Below are positions 5,381 through 7,625 of a DNA stretch of 7,625 nucleotides, piece after piece. Position 1 is the first letter of the stretch. Each line of letters starts with the position of its first letter. The DNA is from an uncultured Eubacteriales bacterium (GTDB lineage: Bacteria; Bacillota_I; Bacilli_A; RF39; UBA660). Made by a program: the position numbers and the translations under genes. The stretch spans positions 1 through 7,625 of the forward strand of contig CAJMAC010000031.1 in assembly GCA_905211265.1 (NCBI GenBank). Direction: 5' to 3'. The notes under the pieces were generated by a model, which made no database searches, was not told where the DNA came from, and worked only from the letters and a program-made list of their open reading frames with translations.

Positions 5381-5908
5381 ATGATAATTAATTATTCAGA
5401 TCAAAAGGTTATTAAGAATAAAAAATCTATATTTCTAGCAGGACCTACTCCTAGAAATAATTGTGCTATTTCTTGGAGAACTAATGCTTGTAAAACTTTA
5501 AAATTATTAGGATTTGATGGTGTAGTTTATGTACCAGAATATTCTACTTGGAAACCTAAGGAAGATTATGTAGACCAAGCAATGTGGGAAAGAGAAGCAT
5601 TAATAAATGCTACTGTAATATTATTTTGGATGCCAAGAGTATTACCTGATATGGCAGGATTTACTTCAAATGTTGAGTTTGGTTATTGGTTACATAGTGG
5701 AAAAGTTATTTATGGAAGACCTAATGATGCTTCTAAAATTAAATATCTTGATTGGTTATACAAAGAAGACTACAATAAGGAAATTTATACTGATTTAGAT
5801 TCTTTACTAAATGAAGCAATTAAATTAGCAAATAATTTATATGATGGAAAAAGAAATGAGATATTACCGCTAGAAGAAAGAAAAATTTTAAGAAAAGTAA
5901 GTAAGTAA
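5381..5908 (+). CDS. Nucleoside 2-deoxyribosyltransferase-like protein (175 aa)
   Basis: A cytosolic protein of the nucleoside 2-deoxyribosyltransferase-like superfamily (second domain family, PF15891-type). Such enzymes cleave or exchange the base of (deoxy)nucleosides or nucleotides. Motifs are FLAGPTPR (18-25, the nucleotide/phosphate loop after the first strand), SWR (31-33), a PEY at 52-54, MWEREAL (68-74), ILFWMPR (80-86) and SNVEFGYW (96-103), in which E99 is in the position of the catalytic Glu of this fold. The length is normal for a single-domain member. The start is ATG 5381 with AAAGAGG (5366-5372). It has its own promoter, so it can be expressed apart from the SIS gene. Substrate is unknown: it may act in nucleoside salvage with the SIS protein, or in nucleotide-centred conflict or signalling, where related folds occur. 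Fold confidence is high, role low. Confidence 0.87.
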   Translation: MIINYSDQKVIKNKKSIFLAGPTPRNNCAISWRTNACKTLKLLGFDGVVYVPEYSTWKPKEDYVDQAMWEREALINATVILFWMPRVLPDMAGFTSNVEFGYWLHSGKVIYGRPNDASKIKYLDWLYKEDYNKEIYTDLDSLLNEAIKLANNLYDGKRNEILPLEERKILRKVSK

Positions 5909-5948
5909 ATTAAGAAATTATATAATTAATAGAAATGGGGGATAAGAA

Positions 5949-6785
5949 ATGAATGAAATAGAAGTTAAATATAATAATAGTATTTTTGAAGATATTAAAC
6001 ATATTGATGAATATGGTAATGAATTTTGGTATGCACGTGAATTACAGAAGGTACTAGAATATAAAGATTGGAGAAACTTTAAAAAGGTAATAGATAAGGC
6101 TGTAATTTCTGCGAAAAACAGTGTCTTAAATGAAAAAGATTGGGTTGTTGAAGTCAACAAGCCAATAAAAACAGGCAAGGGTAAGAAAGAAATAATTAAA
6201 GATTATAAATTATCTAGATATATATGTTATTTGATAGTACAGAATGCTGATCCATCAAAAGAAGTTATTGCCTTAGGTCAAACATATTTTGCTATTCAAA
6301 CAAGGAAGCAAGAAATAACAATGCAAGAGTATGATTCTTTATCAGAAGATGAAAAAAGATTATATCAAAGAAGATTAACTAAACAAGGCAATTACACACT
6401 TCAAAAAGTTGCTGCTTCTGCAGGTGTTAAAAATATGGCTGAATTTCATAATGCTGGCTATAGAGGATTATATAATGGTGAAACTGCCGATGATATTTTT
6501 AAAAGAAAAAAATTACGTTATAGAGAAGATATTTTAGATAATATGAATGAAGATGAATTAGTAGCTAATCTATTTAGAATTAATCAAACTAAGCAAAAAT
6601 TATTAAGAGATAATGTTCGAGGAGAAAAAGAAGCAAGAGATACTCATTATGAAGTAGGTAAAAAAGTGAGAAAAGCAATTGCAGATATTGGTGGTATGAT
6701 GCCTGAAGATATGCCAACTCCTGATAAAAGTTTAAAAGAATTAGAAAAAAGAGCAATGGCAAATAGAAAGGAGATTAAGTTATGA
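5949..6785 (+). CDS. dinD: DinD-like DNA-damage-inducible protein (278 aa)
   Basis: This matches the DinD family over its whole length. The N-terminal Bro-N-like domain contains SIFEDIKHIDEYGNEFWYARELQ (11-33), YKDWRNFKKVIDKA (38-51), then DYKLSRYICYLIVQNADPSKE (85-105) and ALGQTYFAIQTRKQE (108-122), all hallmark DinD segments. The C-terminal half is a charged helical region ending GGMMPEDMPTPDKSLKEL. In E. coli DinD is SOS-regulated and interacts with RecA function, inhibiting strand exchange; in other bacteria it is often carried on mobile DNA. The length is normal (about 275 aa in E. coli). The start is ATG 5949 behind a GGGGG tract (5937-5941). I see no LexA-type box in the 40 nt upstream, so SOS control is not demonstrated. 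Its stop overlaps the next ATG (ATGA), coupling it to the Bro-N gene. Confidence 0.9.
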   Translation: MNEIEVKYNNSIFEDIKHIDEYGNEFWYARELQKVLEYKDWRNFKKVIDKAVISAKNSVLNEKDWVVEVNKPIKTGKGKKEIIKDYKLSRYICYLIVQNADPSKEVIALGQTYFAIQTRKQEITMQEYDSLSEDEKRLYQRRLTKQGNYTLQKVAASAGVKNMAEFHNAGYRGLYNGETADDIFKRKKLRYREDILDNMNEDELVANLFRINQTKQKLLRDNVRGEKEARDTHYEVGKKVRKAIADIGGMMPEDMPTPDKSLKELEKRAMANRKEIKL

Positions 6786-7099
6786 ACAATAAATTAAAAA
6801 CAATTTCAAATTTGTTTGAAGATAAAGAAATAAGAAGTATTTGGAATAGTAAAAAAGAAGAATATTATTTTAGTGTAGTTGATGTAATTAGTGCTTTAAT
6901 AGAAAGTAAAGATCCGTCTCATTATTGGAGAACACTAAAATCAAGAATGATTCAAGAAGGAAATGAAACCGTCATAAAATGTGGCGCTTTAAAATTAAAG
7001 GCAAAAGATGGAAAAATGTGTTATACTGATATGCTAGATACCAAAAATATATTTAGATTAATAGAATCCATTCCAAGTACAAAGGCAGAACTGTTATAA
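6782..7099 (+). CDS. Bro-N antirepressor-like protein, truncated after its N-terminal domain (105 aa)
   Basis: A Bro-N domain, a DNA-binding domain of phage antirepressors and related mobile-element proteins. Recognisable are IRSIWNSKKEEYYFSVVDVISAL (17-39), DPSHYWRTLKSRM (44-56), a LKAKDGK segment and YTDMLDTKNIFRLIESIPSTKAE (81-103). In full-length relatives the IPSTKAE segment runs on into PFKxWLA and a C-terminal region of well over 100 residues; here it hits TAA two codons later. Just past the break, another frame (from 7092) reads NKNALNYEY, like a C-terminal tail, so an internal deletion plus frameshift is likely. The start is ATG 6782, coupled to dinD by ATGA, with a good AAAGGAG (6767-6773). 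It could still make a stand-alone DNA-binding domain, but I read it as a gene in decay. Confidence 0.8.
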   Translation: MNNKLKTISNLFEDKEIRSIWNSKKEEYYFSVVDVISALIESKDPSHYWRTLKSRMIQEGNETVIKCGALKLKAKDGKMCYTDMLDTKNIFRLIESIPSTKAELL

Positions 7100-7189
7100 G
7101 TAATAAAAATGCACTAAACTATGAATATATAGATGAAAAATTGGTTGGAGATAAAAAGGAAGCTGTTACAAGCAGAGAATAAATAAAAT

Positions 7190-7363
7190 ATAAAATTTGA
7201 AGAAAATTCAACTAGTGCAAATTTTGCACTAATTCAAAATGAAGGTAATAGAAAAATTACTTGAAATGTACAATATTATAATTTAGACGTGAGAATCTAG
7301 ATTAATTTAAAAATAGCTATTTGTTTTATAATTCATGCTACTAAAACATTAAAAAAATATTAA
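7190..7363 (+). pseudogene. RhuM-family pseudogene remnant
   Basis: One continuous frame encodes recognisable RhuM-family pieces broken by stops: KFEENSTSANFALIQNEG (from 7193), then TGA at 7262-7264, NVQYYNLDV (7265-7291), TAG at 7298-7300, then INLKIAICF and HATKTLKKY (7334-7360) before TAA. Intact RhuM proteins have the same order: an N-S-x-x-x-x-F-x-x-x-Q-x-E-G segment, YNLDVIISVGYRV, then FRIWATKTLKEY. The IISVGY part appears deleted. There is no start codon or ribosome binding site. The element lies just before an apparently intact RhuM-family gene, so this is a second, decayed copy. Confidence 0.75.
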
Positions 7364-7425
7364 ATAATCAGTAGATATAATTTATATCAGCGATAAAGAA
7401 AAATAAAATTTATTTTGCAAATATG

Positions 7426-7434
7426 TGGTATAAT
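7426..7434 (+). promoter_or_regulatory. Extended -10 promoter for the RhuM-family gene
   Basis: TGGTATAAT is a consensus extended -10 (hexamer TATAAT at 7429-7434). No good -35 lies 17 nt upstream (AT-rich only), which an extended -10 can tolerate. The expected transcript begins near 7441, leaving a leader of about 80 nt. The rest of 7364-7519 shows nothing else I can support. Confidence 0.55.
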
Positions 7435-7519
7435 ATAATAAAAAATAAAATATATGAAAGAAAACAAATGTAAATTGATAGATGGCGATTATGAAAAACT
7501 AAAGGAAAGGAGAGTATCG

Positions 7520-7625
7520 ATGGAAGACAATAAATTAATTATATATAAAAATAATGAGGGAAATATTATAGTAGATGCTATTTATAAAGATGAAACTTTA
7601 TGGTTATCACAAAAAGGAATGTCAA
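7520..7625 (+). CDS. RhuM-family protein, 5' part only (runs off the window)
   Basis: The first 35 codons of a gene cut by the window end. The encoded start (MEDNKLIIYKNNEGN, then IIVDAIYKDETLWLSQKGMS) matches the N-terminus of RhuM-family proteins, which typically read IIIYxTxDGxxxIDVRxExETVWLTQxQMAELF. The founding RhuM is a Salmonella pathogenicity-island protein of unclear function; relatives are common on islands and prophages and near Fic, restriction or toxin genes. The start is well set by AAAGGAG (7506-7512), 7 nt before ATG, and by an extended -10 promoter upstream. It stands apart from the dinD/Bro-N pair, separated by the decayed RhuM copy. Whether the rest is intact cannot be seen. 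Confidence 0.82.
   Translation, partial: MEDNKLIIYKNNEGNIIVDAIYKDETLWLSQKGMS

Noticed and set aside
5918..6178. Minus-strand ORF of 86 codons opposite dinD
   Set aside because: The plus strand encodes strongly conserved DinD motifs over the same bases.
7213..7231. Perfect palindrome TAGTGCAA-ATT-TTGCACTA as terminator or operator
   Set aside because: It lies within the conserved coding motif of the RhuM remnant (S-A-N-F-A-L), has no T-run and is probably a by-product of those codons.
7262..7264. In-frame TGA inside RhuM-like sequence, suggesting TGA = Trp (code 4)
   Set aside because: The expected residue there is Arg-like, not Trp, and a TAG follows in the same frame. Conserved Trp codons in the intact genes are all TGG, and the MutS-like, avd and dinD genes end properly at TGA.

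Overview
The window is extremely AT-rich, with A/T-ending codons and overlapping, strongly co-oriented genes. This fits a low-GC Firmicutes/Mollicutes-like bacterium, probably a host-associated uncultured Bacilli lineage (inference from composition and protein style only). Conserved tryptophans are all TGG and TGA works as a stop, so the standard bacterial code applies. All genes are on the + strand.

Bases 1-3510 form a diversity-generating retroelement (DGR). The order is a 13-bp tandem repeat array, a MutS-domain-I-like accessory gene, an avd-like gene, a DGR-type reverse transcriptase, a non-coding template repeat (TR, about 1904-1981) with a foldable downstream region, a second small gene that looks like a reduced relative of the MutS-like one, and an exported target protein whose C-terminus carries the variable repeat (VR, about 3315-3407). 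The principle is established for DGRs: TR RNA is copied by RT with Avd, adenines are misincorporated, and the cDNA replaces VR. TR and VR here are clearly related and many differences fall at TR adenines. However, there are also non-adenine differences and a 15-nt in-frame length difference that looks like loss or gain of a tandem copy inside the repeat. This TR is therefore probably not the immediate template of this VR, or one of them has drifted. The RT also departs from consensus in two motifs.

Bases 3565-5908 hold a WYL-domain transcriptional regulator, a SIS-domain sugar-phosphate isomerase-like protein and a nucleoside 2-deoxyribosyltransferase-like protein. Two regulatory structures are visible: a long hairpin that buries the ribosome binding site of the SIS gene, and a good promoter overlapped by inverted repeats before the deoxyribosyltransferase gene.

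Bases 5949-7625 are a stress/mobile-type patch: an intact DinD-like gene, a translationally coupled Bro-N gene cut off just after its N-terminal domain, a decayed RhuM-family pseudogene, and the start of an apparently intact RhuM-family gene running off the window. The cluster of phage/antirepressor-type genes with remnants, next to a DGR, suggests accessory or prophage-derived DNA. No integrase, structural phage gene, tRNA or attachment site is visible, so that remains inference.
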